A DNA stretch of 9,445 nucleotides from Nitrospinota bacterium (GTDB lineage: Bacteria; UBA8248): positions 1 through 9,445 of the forward strand of contig DNYS01000150.1 of the NCBI GenBank assembly GCA_003506735.1, read 5' to 3'. Shown here piece after piece: positions 1 through 6,186 of this stretch. The notes under the pieces were generated by a model, which saw only the letters and a program-made list of their open reading frames with translations, made no database searches and was not told the DNA's origin. Each line of letters starts with the position of its first letter. Position 1 is the stretch's first letter. Both the position numbers and the translations under genes were made by a program.

Positions 1-148
1 CGATACCGATAAGATTTCCGTTCCCGTCGATGACAGGCCGCGCCGCTGTTTCCCTCGTTGATCGGGGCTTTGTCCAAATCTTGGCACGGTGTCCCAGTAT
101 AGTTTTTGCGGTATCAGTCGATTTGTAAGGAAAATCAATTAGATAGGC
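1..148 (-). pseudogene. Possible edge-truncated or decayed CBS-like coding fragment
   Basis: Read on the minus strand from a TAA at 149-151 down to the window edge, one frame stays open for about 49 codons. It ends in the residues ARPVIDGNGNLIGI, which resemble the strand-turn-strand core of CBS domains (the PVVD..G.LVGI pattern). There is no in-frame ATG, GTG or TTG in the visible part. Either the gene is a remnant, it uses a rare start, or the resemblance is chance. A second minus-strand frame over the same bases is also open, and so is a plus-strand frame ending in a TAA at 126-128, so the coding evidence is weak. The call rests only on the short motif. Confidence 0.2.
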
Positions 149-277
149 TTAAGACTTCACTCGATAAACCGATAACAAACAATACTGAGGTGATGAGTAA
201 ATTGTCTTTTATAGGCCTCGTTATGAGTCAACCTCATGGGGAGGGAGACTAGGGCCTATTACGTCCGGTGGAATATT
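149..277. other. AT-rich spacer upstream of the HDOD gene
   Basis: This stretch is much richer in A and T than the genes around it and shows no convincing coding frame. It should carry the promoter of the HDOD gene, but I could not find a -35/-10 pair with normal spacing. The best pair, TTGTCT (202-207) and TTATGA (221-226), is only 13 bases apart. An in-frame ATG at 236 lies here but has no ribosome binding site in front of it. Confidence 0.5.
267..272 (+). promoter_or_regulatory. Ribosome binding site that sets the HDOD start
   Basis: GGTGGA lies 5 bases before the ATG at 278. The alternative in-frame ATG at 236 has no purine-rich site before it, and the 14 residues it would add (containing RETRAYYVRW) do not look like an HDOD N-terminus. 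This favours 278 as the real start. Confidence 0.55.
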
Positions 278-1135
278 ATGGCCATAAATAAAATTTCCCT
301 TTCGCAAGCTCTCGCCGAGGTGGATGCCCTTCCTCCCGTCTCCGAAGTTTTTCATAAAGAATTAGAGTTGACCTCGCAGGAGAATGCCTCCCGGGCGGAC
401 CTTGTCCGGTGTATTTCCCTCGACCAAGCCATTTCCGCCAAAGTTCTTCAGACGATCAATTCCGCTTACTTCGGGATGGGACAAAAAGTATCGAGTCTCG
501 ATATAGCCGTTGGATTGTTGGGGGATAATAACATTCGCGACATCGCCATAATGTGTTCGGCCTCCGCTTCCATGCGCAAATCGATCGCTGGCTACGGGAT
601 GCTGGCCGACCAATTCTGGCTTCATTCCGTGACGACCGCATTTGCCGCCCGGCTCATAGCCGATAAATGTGATGCCGAAGAACGTGAGACGGCTTTTGCT
701 GCGGGTCTTCTTCACGACATCGGGATGGTGGTGATGGACCAAATCATCCGGGATTCCCAAATCAAGATGATTTGGGACGATGAAATGGATATTTTCCCCG
801 ACTATTATTCCATGGAGAACGAAATTTTCGGTTTTACCCATTGCAGGATTGGTTATTTCATAAGCCGGAACTGGAATTTTCCGGATAATCTGACGGCAGC
901 CATTGCTTTTCATCACATGCCGGAATCGGACACCGATCATCGGGAATTGGTTCGCATTGTGAGTTTTGCCAACGTCCTGGCTCATCTGGTATCCATGGGA
1001 GTAATGGAGCCCAGGATCGTAGTGTTGCTTGGAGAGGAAGGCGGAATTCCTTTTGACTTTTCTTACAATGATATTGAAGAGATTTTCACAAGGCTGGTTG
1101 CCGAAGTTGAAGATTCCAAGGCTTTCTTGGGTTAA
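278..1135 (+). CDS. HDOD-domain signalling/regulatory protein
   Basis: A 285-residue protein made up almost entirely of one HDOD domain, the HD-related output domain found in bacterial signalling proteins. The N-terminus has the usual helical entry (LPPVSEVFHKELELT at 18-32) and the LVRCISLDQAISAKVLQTINSAYFG segment (42-66), which is characteristic of the family. Residues 143-150 read GLLHDIGM, so the His-Asp pair (H146, D147) that gives HD domains their name is present. Further histidines at H116, H188 and HH212-213 fall where HD-superfamily metal ligands occur, although most HDOD proteins are thought to be non-catalytic. There is no receiver, GGDEF, EAL or membrane segment, so this is a stand-alone HDOD protein. 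The family is generally linked to signal transduction and control of motility or cyclic-di-GMP-related responses, but its target here is unknown. It is transcribed towards the catabolic operon and ends 169 nt before it. Its base composition is visibly lower in GC than the operon. Confidence 0.9.
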   Translation: MAINKISLSQALAEVDALPPVSEVFHKELELTSQENASRADLVRCISLDQAISAKVLQTINSAYFGMGQKVSSLDIAVGLLGDNNIRDIAIMCSASASMRKSIAGYGMLADQFWLHSVTTAFAARLIADKCDAEERETAFAAGLLHDIGMVVMDQIIRDSQIKMIWDDEMDIFPDYYSMENEIFGFTHCRIGYFISRNWNFPDNLTAAIAFHHMPESDTDHRELVRIVSFANVLAHLVSMGVMEPRIVVLLGEEGGIPFDFSYNDIEEIFTRLVAEVEDSKAFLG

Positions 1136-1304
1136 AATCACCGTGTTCACGAGGCGAAATGGGACGTCGAGCCAAGTGCGGCCGGCGGCGCGAGGTGCAT
1201 GACAGATTGCACCGGATTCCCGGGCCGGACCCGAAATGGGGGCATGTCCACAGTTTAGGGCTCTCGCCCGCCATGGCACCAAGCATCTATGCCCGGGGCC
1301 AGCC
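1136..1304. other. Convergent spacer between HDOD gene and catabolic operon
   Basis: The two stop codons face each other across 169 nt. I see no strong hairpin followed by a T-run on either strand. Short GC-rich inverted stretches occur near 1220-1233, but they are no better than expected in such GC-rich DNA. No gene is supported here. Confidence 0.5.
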
Positions 1305-2345
1305 CTATTTCTTATTTCCCGCGGCCTCTTTTCCCCCAGCCTCTTTTCTCGAACTCCCTTCCCCCGGCGTATCTTCCAGGGTTTTCCAGGGAGCGGGGGG
1401 CGGGGGCTGCTTCATCCAGCGCAGGAGCTCGCGGCCCCTCGCCTCGTAAACGGCGCGGGCGCTCTCCGGGGTCCAGCGGTGAAACCCCTCTCCGGTTTTG
1501 ACCCCGAGTTTCCCCTCGGCCACCATTTTCCGGATCATTTCCGATCCCTCCGTCCGGCTATCCAGATGCGGGAGCACGTTGCGCTGGCTGTGTTCGGACA
1601 TGTCCAGCCCGGTGAAATCGGTGAGGATGCACACCCCCATCACGGGAAACAAGCGGCCGAGCGAGCGCATCACCGTGTCCACCGCCTCGGGGGTGGCGTA
1701 GCCCTCCTCGATGATGTGGTTCACCTCCCGGCGCAGGGCCGTCGTCAGCCGGACCCCGATGTGCCCGGGAATCTCCCGGCAGACCACCGGCTCCTTGCCC
1801 GCCCGCCGCAGGAGGGCGCAGGCCACCTCCACGACCGCCGGGTCCGTCCGCTCCCCCGGAACCACTTCGACCACCGGCATCAGGGGAGGCGGGGTGTAGT
1901 TGTGGGTGGTGACGCAGCGCTCGGGGCGGGCGGTGTCCCGCGAGATGTCCGTCATGCGAAGGCCCGAGGTCTCGCTCGCCAAGATGGCGTGGGCCGGGGC
2001 GGCGGCGTCCATTTCCCTGAAAATTTTTTGCTTGAGTTCAAGGTCGTCCACCACTGCCTCGGTCACGAAATCGGCGTCATGGACGGCCTCGACCAGATCC
2101 TTCACCGGGCGGATTCTCCCGAGCGCCGCGTCCGCCTCGGCCCGGGTCGAGAGGCCCTCTTCAACGAACAGTTTGAGCCCCCGGGCCACCGCGGCCATCG
2201 CGCGGGCCGAGCTTTCGGCGGTGCGGTTGACCATCGCGACGGGATACCCGGCCTGGGCGAAAAACTGGGCCACCCCGTGCCCCATCAACCCGCCGCCCAC
2301 GACGGCGATCTTTTGGATGCGCTCCAATGCGTATTCGACCGTCAT
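1305..2345 (-). CDS. 3-hydroxyacyl-CoA dehydrogenase family protein with altered active site
   Basis: A 346-residue NAD-dependent dehydrogenase of the 3HCDH family, which oxidises the 3-hydroxyl of acyl-CoA esters (or, in relatives, hydroxy acids and carnitine). The Rossmann motif GGGLMGHG is at 17-24, with VNRT at 39-42 ending strand 2. The SETSGL loop (124-129) supplies the usual active-site Ser as S127. H148 and E160 in THNYTPPPLMPVVEVVPG match the family's catalytic His-Glu dyad with the normal 12-residue spacing. The C-terminal dimer domain begins near IPGHIGVRL (192-200). Here the usual Asn of the GNRL motif is Val (V198, codon GTC). The GKLGVKTGEGFHRW segment (278-291) is typical of the family. 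After about residue 313 there is an extra proline- then Lys/Glu-rich tail (PPPPAPWKTLEDTPGEGSS and beyond) not usual for the family. It starts 12 nt after the preceding acyl-CoA dehydrogenase stop and is the last gene of the operon. Family membership is certain; the substrate is not. Confidence 0.9.
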   Translation of the reverse strand: MTVEYALERIQKIAVVGGGLMGHGVAQFFAQAGYPVAMVNRTAESSARAMAAVARGLKLFVEEGLSTRAEADAALGRIRPVKDLVEAVHDADFVTEAVVDDLELKQKIFREMDAAAPAHAILASETSGLRMTDISRDTARPERCVTTHNYTPPPLMPVVEVVPGERTDPAVVEVACALLRRAGKEPVVCREIPGHIGVRLTTALRREVNHIIEEGYATPEAVDTVMRSLGRLFPVMGVCILTDFTGLDMSEHSQRNVLPHLDSRTEGSEMIRKMVAEGKLGVKTGEGFHRWTPESARAVYEARGRELLRWMKQPPPPAPWKTLEDTPGEGSSRKEAGGKEAAGNKK

Positions 2346-2357
2346 GACCCGGCCCCG

Positions 2358-3572
2358 CTAGGAGATGTATCCCGAGGTCGTCACCCCGCGAAGCATCTCG
2401 CCGATCTTGACCCGGTGGACGTCCGAGGTGCCGTCGATGTGGTAGCACATGAGCGAGTCGCGCAGGATCTTCTCGACGGGATACTCTTTCATATAGCCGT
2501 ACCCTCCCATGAGCTGAAGCGCCATGTCGCAGACCTTGGGCCCCGCGTCCGAGGCGAATATCGAGGCGAGTATCCCCCGCTGGGAGTCGTATTCGGGCTG
2601 ATCGGCGCTCCAGGCGGCCTGGATCGACACCGCCCGCGCCGCCTCTATGATCGAGGCCATCTCGCCGAGCCGGAGGGCCACGGTGGGGTGCTCAATAATG
2701 GGGTGCCCGCCCTGGACCCGGGTCTTGGCGTATTCGACCACATACTCGAAGGCGGCCCTCGCCAGCGCCACCCCGAACGCCCCCGTGGTCGGCACATGCC
2801 TTGCGCCGAACGAGCCCAGGAACGCGAGCCCCTTTCCCACCTCGCTCACCCGGTTGAGGTCGGGGACGCGGCAGTTCTGGAAGATGAGCTCGGCGTTCAT
2901 CATGAGGCGGTTGCCCAGCTTGTCGTGGATGCGCCCGATGGTGAAGCCGGGGGTGTCCTTTTCGATGAGGAAGACGGTCACCCCTTTCGTTACGCCGACC
3001 GATGGGTCCGTGCGCGTGGAGACGAAAAAGAGCTTGGCGACCGAGGCGCTGGCGATGAAATGCTTGGTGCCGTCAATCACCCATTCGTCTCCGTCGCGGA
3101 CGGCGGAGGTGCGCATGCCGCCGCCGGGCTCATCGTAGGGGATCAGGTTGTCGCAGCCGGCGTCCGGCTCGGTGATTCCCACCGCGAGGAGGGCCGTGTC
3201 GTCGTCCGTGAATTTGGGGAGGAAGTGGTCCCGCTGCTCCGGCGAGCACCGCTCGACGAGGAGCTTGGCCATCTTCCAGGCCTGATGGAAATGGGTGGCG
3301 AAGCCGGAATCGCCCTGGCAAAGCTCCTCGAGCATGAGGAGGTGGGTGAGGATTCCGATCCCCGCGCCGCCATGCTCCTTTGTCAGGGCCGCCGTCCGCA
3401 GGCCCAGCTCCGAGCCCTTGCGGATAACGTCCCAGGGGAATTTTTCGTGAACCTCACGCGGGTCGGCGATTTTATCCAGTTCCTTGGCAACGGGCTTGAT
3501 CTCGTTGAGCGCGAAGTCCTTGCACAACTTTTGAAGGGAAAGCTGCTCTTCGGTGAAATGAAAATCGACCAT
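2358..3572 (-). CDS. Acyl-CoA dehydrogenase family flavoprotein (copy 1)
   Basis: A 404-residue protein of normal length for FAD-dependent acyl-CoA dehydrogenases, which introduce an alpha-beta double bond into acyl-CoA and pass electrons to ETF. The N-terminal helical domain starts MVDFHFTEEQLSLQKLCKDF. Family signature 1 is GITEPDAGCDN at 132-142. The beta domain includes WVIDGTKHFIASAS (164-177). Signature 2 runs QLMGGYGYMKEYPVEKILRD (353-372). The substrate-binding loop reads YHIDGTSDVHR (377-387). D380 occupies the position of the catalytic Glu found in most short- and medium-chain enzymes (YEGT). The alternative Glu position used by isovaleryl-CoA and long-chain enzymes also appears not to be Glu (the ARHVPTTG region, 257-264). 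The ATG at 3572 has GGGAGG 8 nt upstream, and a perfect AAGGAGG slightly further away. It lies between the M24 gene (130-nt gap) and the 3-hydroxyacyl-CoA dehydrogenase gene (12-nt gap). Confidence 0.93.
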   Translation of the reverse strand: MVDFHFTEEQLSLQKLCKDFALNEIKPVAKELDKIADPREVHEKFPWDVIRKGSELGLRTAALTKEHGGAGIGILTHLLMLEELCQGDSGFATHFHQAWKMAKLLVERCSPEQRDHFLPKFTDDDTALLAVGITEPDAGCDNLIPYDEPGGGMRTSAVRDGDEWVIDGTKHFIASASVAKLFFVSTRTDPSVGVTKGVTVFLIEKDTPGFTIGRIHDKLGNRLMMNAELIFQNCRVPDLNRVSEVGKGLAFLGSFGARHVPTTGAFGVALARAAFEYVVEYAKTRVQGGHPIIEHPTVALRLGEMASIIEAARAVSIQAAWSADQPEYDSQRGILASIFASDAGPKVCDMALQLMGGYGYMKEYPVEKILRDSLMCYHIDGTSDVHRVKIGEMLRGVTTSGYIS

Positions 3573-3588
3573 GACTGGGCCCTCCCGG

Positions 3589-3595
3589 CCTCCTT
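3589..3595 (-). promoter_or_regulatory. Strong Shine-Dalgarno ahead of acyl-CoA dehydrogenase copy 1
   Basis: On the minus strand AAGGAGG occurs 16 nt before the ATG at 3572, with a second site GGGAGG (3581-3586) at the better distance of 8 nt. Two stacked sites suggest efficient independent initiation for this gene even though it sits inside an operon. Confidence 0.4.
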
Positions 3596-3644
3596 AGATG
3601 GGGAAAAAGGTTGGCGATGGATAAGCGTCCGCCGGATGACCGCC

Positions 3645-3689
3645 GCTCCGGGCATCTCCATGCCGGGCATTTTCATGCCGGGCATACCC
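3645..3689. repeat. Three tandem 15-bp units with a palindromic core
   Basis: Three head-to-tail 15-base units lie in the 130-nt gap between the M24 gene and acyl-CoA dehydrogenase copy 1: 3645-3659, 3660-3674 and 3675-3689. The second and third share ATGCCGGGCATWYYC, and the first matches from CCGGGCAT onward. The core ATGCCGGGCAT is an 11-base palindrome around its central base. On the minus strand the units would read as a repeated Met-Pro-Gly-Met peptide from an ATG at 3691, but that frame has no clear ribosome site and runs into the next gene in the wrong frame. A regulatory or RNA-structural role is possible. Confidence 0.75.
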
Positions 3690-3702
3690 ATAAAAGGCGC
3701 GA

Positions 3703-4902
3703 TCAGGTCACGACGTAAATCTCGTCCAGCGGGTATTTTTGCAGGTTTTCGATGCCATCGTCCGTGATCGCCGAGGTGTCGCCGATCCAGATGCCGGCCG
3801 ATTCATCCTCGGTGACGGGCCATCCGATGACGTTCATGCACTGGTTTTTCGCGAACACGAAATCCGTGCCGGACACCTCGCCATCCACCGTCCGGATTTC
3901 GGGCTTGGAGTTGTAGTTCGACCAGCCGAAAACGCTGGATTTGGGCTTGTAGCCGCCGGCGGTGATGGTGTCCACACAATGGTGGGCGATATCGGCGCCG
4001 CTCAGGCCGGGCTTGATGGCCGCGTGGAGCTCGCGGTAGCTTTTCTGGCCCAGCTGGAACATTTCCTCATACTCCGGCGTCGGATCGCCCATGAAATAGG
4101 TCCCCCAGATCTTGCCGAAATAGCCCCCGTAGCCCACCGCGATCTCGGTCATGACGACATCGCCCATCTCGATTGGGGTGGTCAGGGCGAACTCGTGGGC
4201 ATAGGACATCTCGGGGTTCTTCATCGGGGTGCGGCCGATGTGGCCGAAAGGGATTTTTCCGTCCATGCCCTGGGCGGTCTGCATGACGAGATTGTGCAGG
4301 TCGCACGGGCGGGCGCCGGGCCGGGTCGCGCGGACGAGAACATCGTAGACCGCGTCGGTCATGGCCACCCCCCGGCGCACGTATTCCATCTCCTCCTCGC
4401 TCTTGATGAGGCGAAGATCCTCGAACCATTCGGTGACGTACTCGAACCCGGTCTTGGGGAGCGCCTCGGTGATGGCGATATGATGGTCGTAGGGGAGGTT
4501 GATGTTGGCCCAGTGCATGGCGCCGACGATCCCCACCTTTTTTCCATCCACCCCGATCTCCCCCAGGCGCTCGGCCACCCGGAGGGGGGTCCGGGCCATC
4601 CCGCCCGCGCGGACATCCTTGAGCGGGGTCATCCGCCTGGCGTTGCGGAGGTGGTTTCCCCAGGTGACGAATACCGTGGGCTCGCCCTCGAGGGGGAAGA
4701 CCACATAGGTCTGGACCATGGCGGCGAAGCTGGTGATATAGACGACGTTGGGCTGGGCGGGCTCGTTGCCCAGGTAGCCGCCGATTCCGTGAAGGATGAG
4801 CGCCTCAAGGCCCTTTTCGGCCATGGCCGCCCGGATGCGGGCATACCGGCTTTTATACTCATCCTCGGAAAACCAGGGCCAGAAGTTATTCTGACATTCC
4901 AT
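3703..4902 (-). CDS. M24-fold (creatinase/aminopeptidase P-like) protein lacking metal ligands
   Basis: A 399-residue protein with the two-part pita-bread layout. The N-terminal creatinase-type domain covers about residues 1-160 (SRYARIRAAMAEKGLEALIL, 18-37). The M24 domain begins after LRLIKSEEEMEYVRRG (163-178). Metal-dependent M24 enzymes use two Asp, one His and two Glu. Here the usual GDVVxxDxG...D stretch reads GDVVMTEIAVGYGGYFGKIW (247-266), giving E253 and K264 instead of the two Asp. The final Glu of the IEDT motif is G374 (IWIGDT), the penultimate Glu is probably N357, and the usual His motif is absent. H236 (SYAHEF) lies 12 residues before the GD pair, the same spacing as the catalytic His of Pseudomonas creatinase (GAHNP...GD), a member that works without metal. 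A C-N hydrolase acting on a small amidino, amide or related compound is therefore plausible but inferred. The start at 4902 has GGGAG six bases upstream. It lies between the two acyl-CoA dehydrogenases in the operon. Confidence 0.85.
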   Translation of the reverse strand: MECQNNFWPWFSEDEYKSRYARIRAAMAEKGLEALILHGIGGYLGNEPAQPNVVYITSFAAMVQTYVVFPLEGEPTVFVTWGNHLRNARRMTPLKDVRAGGMARTPLRVAERLGEIGVDGKKVGIVGAMHWANINLPYDHHIAITEALPKTGFEYVTEWFEDLRLIKSEEEMEYVRRGVAMTDAVYDVLVRATRPGARPCDLHNLVMQTAQGMDGKIPFGHIGRTPMKNPEMSYAHEFALTTPIEMGDVVMTEIAVGYGGYFGKIWGTYFMGDPTPEYEEMFQLGQKSYRELHAAIKPGLSGADIAHHCVDTITAGGYKPKSSVFGWSNYNSKPEIRTVDGEVSGTDFVFAKNQCMNVIGWPVTEDESAGIWIGDTSAITDDGIENLQKYPLDEIYVVT

Positions 4903-4940
4903 GGACCGCTCCCCCCACCGGCGCCCCTAGAGGGCGGCAC

Positions 4941-4965
4941 AGCAGCTGCCTACAAGGCTGCTGCT
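4941..4965. other. Inverted repeat across the stop codon of acyl-CoA dehydrogenase copy 2
   Basis: AGCAGCTGCC (4941-4950) and GGCTGCTGCT (4956-4965) can pair with one mismatch around a 5-base loop that holds most of the TAG stop. No T-run follows on either side, so it is not a standard terminator. It may arise partly from the Ala-rich C-terminus (VAAAL) encoded there, or it may tune stability or read-through between operon genes. Confidence 0.4.
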
Positions 4966-6131
4966 ACCTTGAAGCGCTTCAGGTAGTTCCCCCCGTCGAG
5001 ATGCTTGATGCAAAAGGCGTCCCGCAGAATTTTCTCGAACGGCATGTCCTTCATCACGCCCATTCCGCCCGCCAGCTCGGCGGCCTTGTGGGCGATCTCG
5101 AAGGCGTTTTCGGTGCAAAAGACCATCACCCCGGGCACCGCCTTGGGGTCGGGCGGCTCATGATCGACCGACCATGCTACGTTCCAGACGAGCGCCCGCA
5201 TCGCCTGGAGGGTGACGTGCATATCGGCCAGTTCGCAGGCGATGGCCTGGTGCTCGATGACGGGCTTTCCGCCCTGGACGCGCCCCTTGCACCAATCGAC
5301 GATCTCCTCCAAGGCCCGCCGCGCCACCCCGAGGCATCGGGCGGCGTTGAGGATGCCGTCGCTCCGGAGGCCCGCCCGCATGGACGCGAGGCCCCCGTGC
5401 AGCGGGCCGAGCATCCACTCCTTGGGCACGCGGCAGTTCTCGAAAACGATCTCCTGGTTTCGAAGCAGCCGGAAGCCCATCTTATCGTGCACCCGGCCGA
5501 AGCTCATGCCGGGATGGCCCGCTGGGATCAGGAAGCTGGTGCACCCCTCCGACATGCCCTTGGCGGGGTCGGTCCGGGTGAAGACGACATAGAGCCGGGC
5601 GATGCCGGCGTGGGCGATAAACTGCTTGCGCCCGTTGATGACGTAGTCATCGCCGTCGGGAACGGCGGTGGTCCGCACCCCCGCTCCCTCCGCATCGTAG
5701 GGCAGAATATTGTCCCCGCCCGAGTCCGGCTCGGTCATGGCGATCGCCACCATGAAGGCGGGATCGGCGCAGTATTCTTTCATCCATTTTCCGCGCACCT
5801 CCTCGCTGGCCACATCCGGGTTGAGAATGTGGAGGAGTTTCCGGCCGTTGACGGGGATGCTCGCCAGGGACAGGTCGGCCACGCCGAGCTCTTCGCAGAC
5901 GATGCCGATGGTGACGGTGTCCTCCACCCCCCCGCCGCCGAAGGACTCGGGCAGCGCGAGGGTCCGGAAACCCAGCTCCGAGCACCGCTTCATCAAGACG
6001 TCGCTGACACAGTCCTCGGGGTTGGATCGCCGATCCAGTTCGGCGACGACCGGCTTGGCCTCATCGTTCACGAAATCGCGGGCCAGCTGCCGGAGAGCCA
6101 GTTGCTTTTCTGTGAGGCGGAAATCAACCAT
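4950..6131 (-). CDS. Acyl-CoA dehydrogenase family flavoprotein (copy 2)
   Basis: A 393-residue FAD-dependent acyl-CoA dehydrogenase. It starts MVDFRLTEKQLALRQLARDF, almost the same opening as the other copy in this operon, so the two are probably ancient paralogues. Signature 1 is AMTEPDSGGDN (131-141). The beta domain has YVINGRKQFIAHAG (163-176), followed by MGFRLLRNQEIVFENCRVP (218-236). Signature 2 is ELAGGMGVMKDMPFEKILRD (352-371). The substrate loop reads IKHLDGGNYLKRF (375-387). D379 stands where most family members have the catalytic Glu, and Gly-Gly replaces the common Gly-Thr. The ATG at 6131 is preceded by AAGGAA about 7 nt upstream. It begins 55 nt after the NicX/M29-like gene and ends 47 nt before the M24 gene. 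Its substrate is unknown. Two different acyl-CoA dehydrogenases in one operon suggest two successive dehydrogenations, a heteromeric enzyme, or two substrates. Confidence 0.93.
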   Translation of the reverse strand: MVDFRLTEKQLALRQLARDFVNDEAKPVVAELDRRSNPEDCVSDVLMKRCSELGFRTLALPESFGGGGVEDTVTIGIVCEELGVADLSLASIPVNGRKLLHILNPDVASEEVRGKWMKEYCADPAFMVAIAMTEPDSGGDNILPYDAEGAGVRTTAVPDGDDYVINGRKQFIAHAGIARLYVVFTRTDPAKGMSEGCTSFLIPAGHPGMSFGRVHDKMGFRLLRNQEIVFENCRVPKEWMLGPLHGGLASMRAGLRSDGILNAARCLGVARRALEEIVDWCKGRVQGGKPVIEHQAIACELADMHVTLQAMRALVWNVAWSVDHEPPDPKAVPGVMVFCTENAFEIAHKAAELAGGMGVMKDMPFEKILRDAFCIKHLDGGNYLKRFKVAAAL

Positions 6132-6186
6132 GTGGGCGTTCCTTCCATGATGCCGCGCGAATCGTAAAATCAGGTCCGCGCCCGGG

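Noticed and set aside
202..226. Possible promoter TTGTCT...TTATGA before the HDOD gene
   Set aside because: The spacing is only 13 bases, too short for a standard promoter.
362..1282. 306-codon minus-strand frame opposite the HDOD gene
   Set aside because: The plus strand has a full HDOD domain; the minus translation is His-rich and shows no domain or plausible start.
3383..3691. 102-codon minus-strand frame beginning with Met-Pro-Gly-Met repeats
   Set aside because: No clear ribosome site, and most of it overlaps acyl-CoA dehydrogenase copy 1 in another frame. The repeat itself is kept as a DNA feature.
1236..3767. Very long plus-strand open frame (843 codons)
   Set aside because: It is the antisense shadow of the 3-hydroxyacyl-CoA dehydrogenase and acyl-CoA dehydrogenase genes. 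The translation is rich in Arg, Gly, His and Pro with no recognisable domain, as expected opposite GC-rich genes.
3739..6167. Long plus-strand open frames opposite the M24 gene and acyl-CoA dehydrogenase copy 2
   Set aside because: Both are antisense shadows; the opposite strand carries clear family motifs and ribosome sites, and these frames show none.
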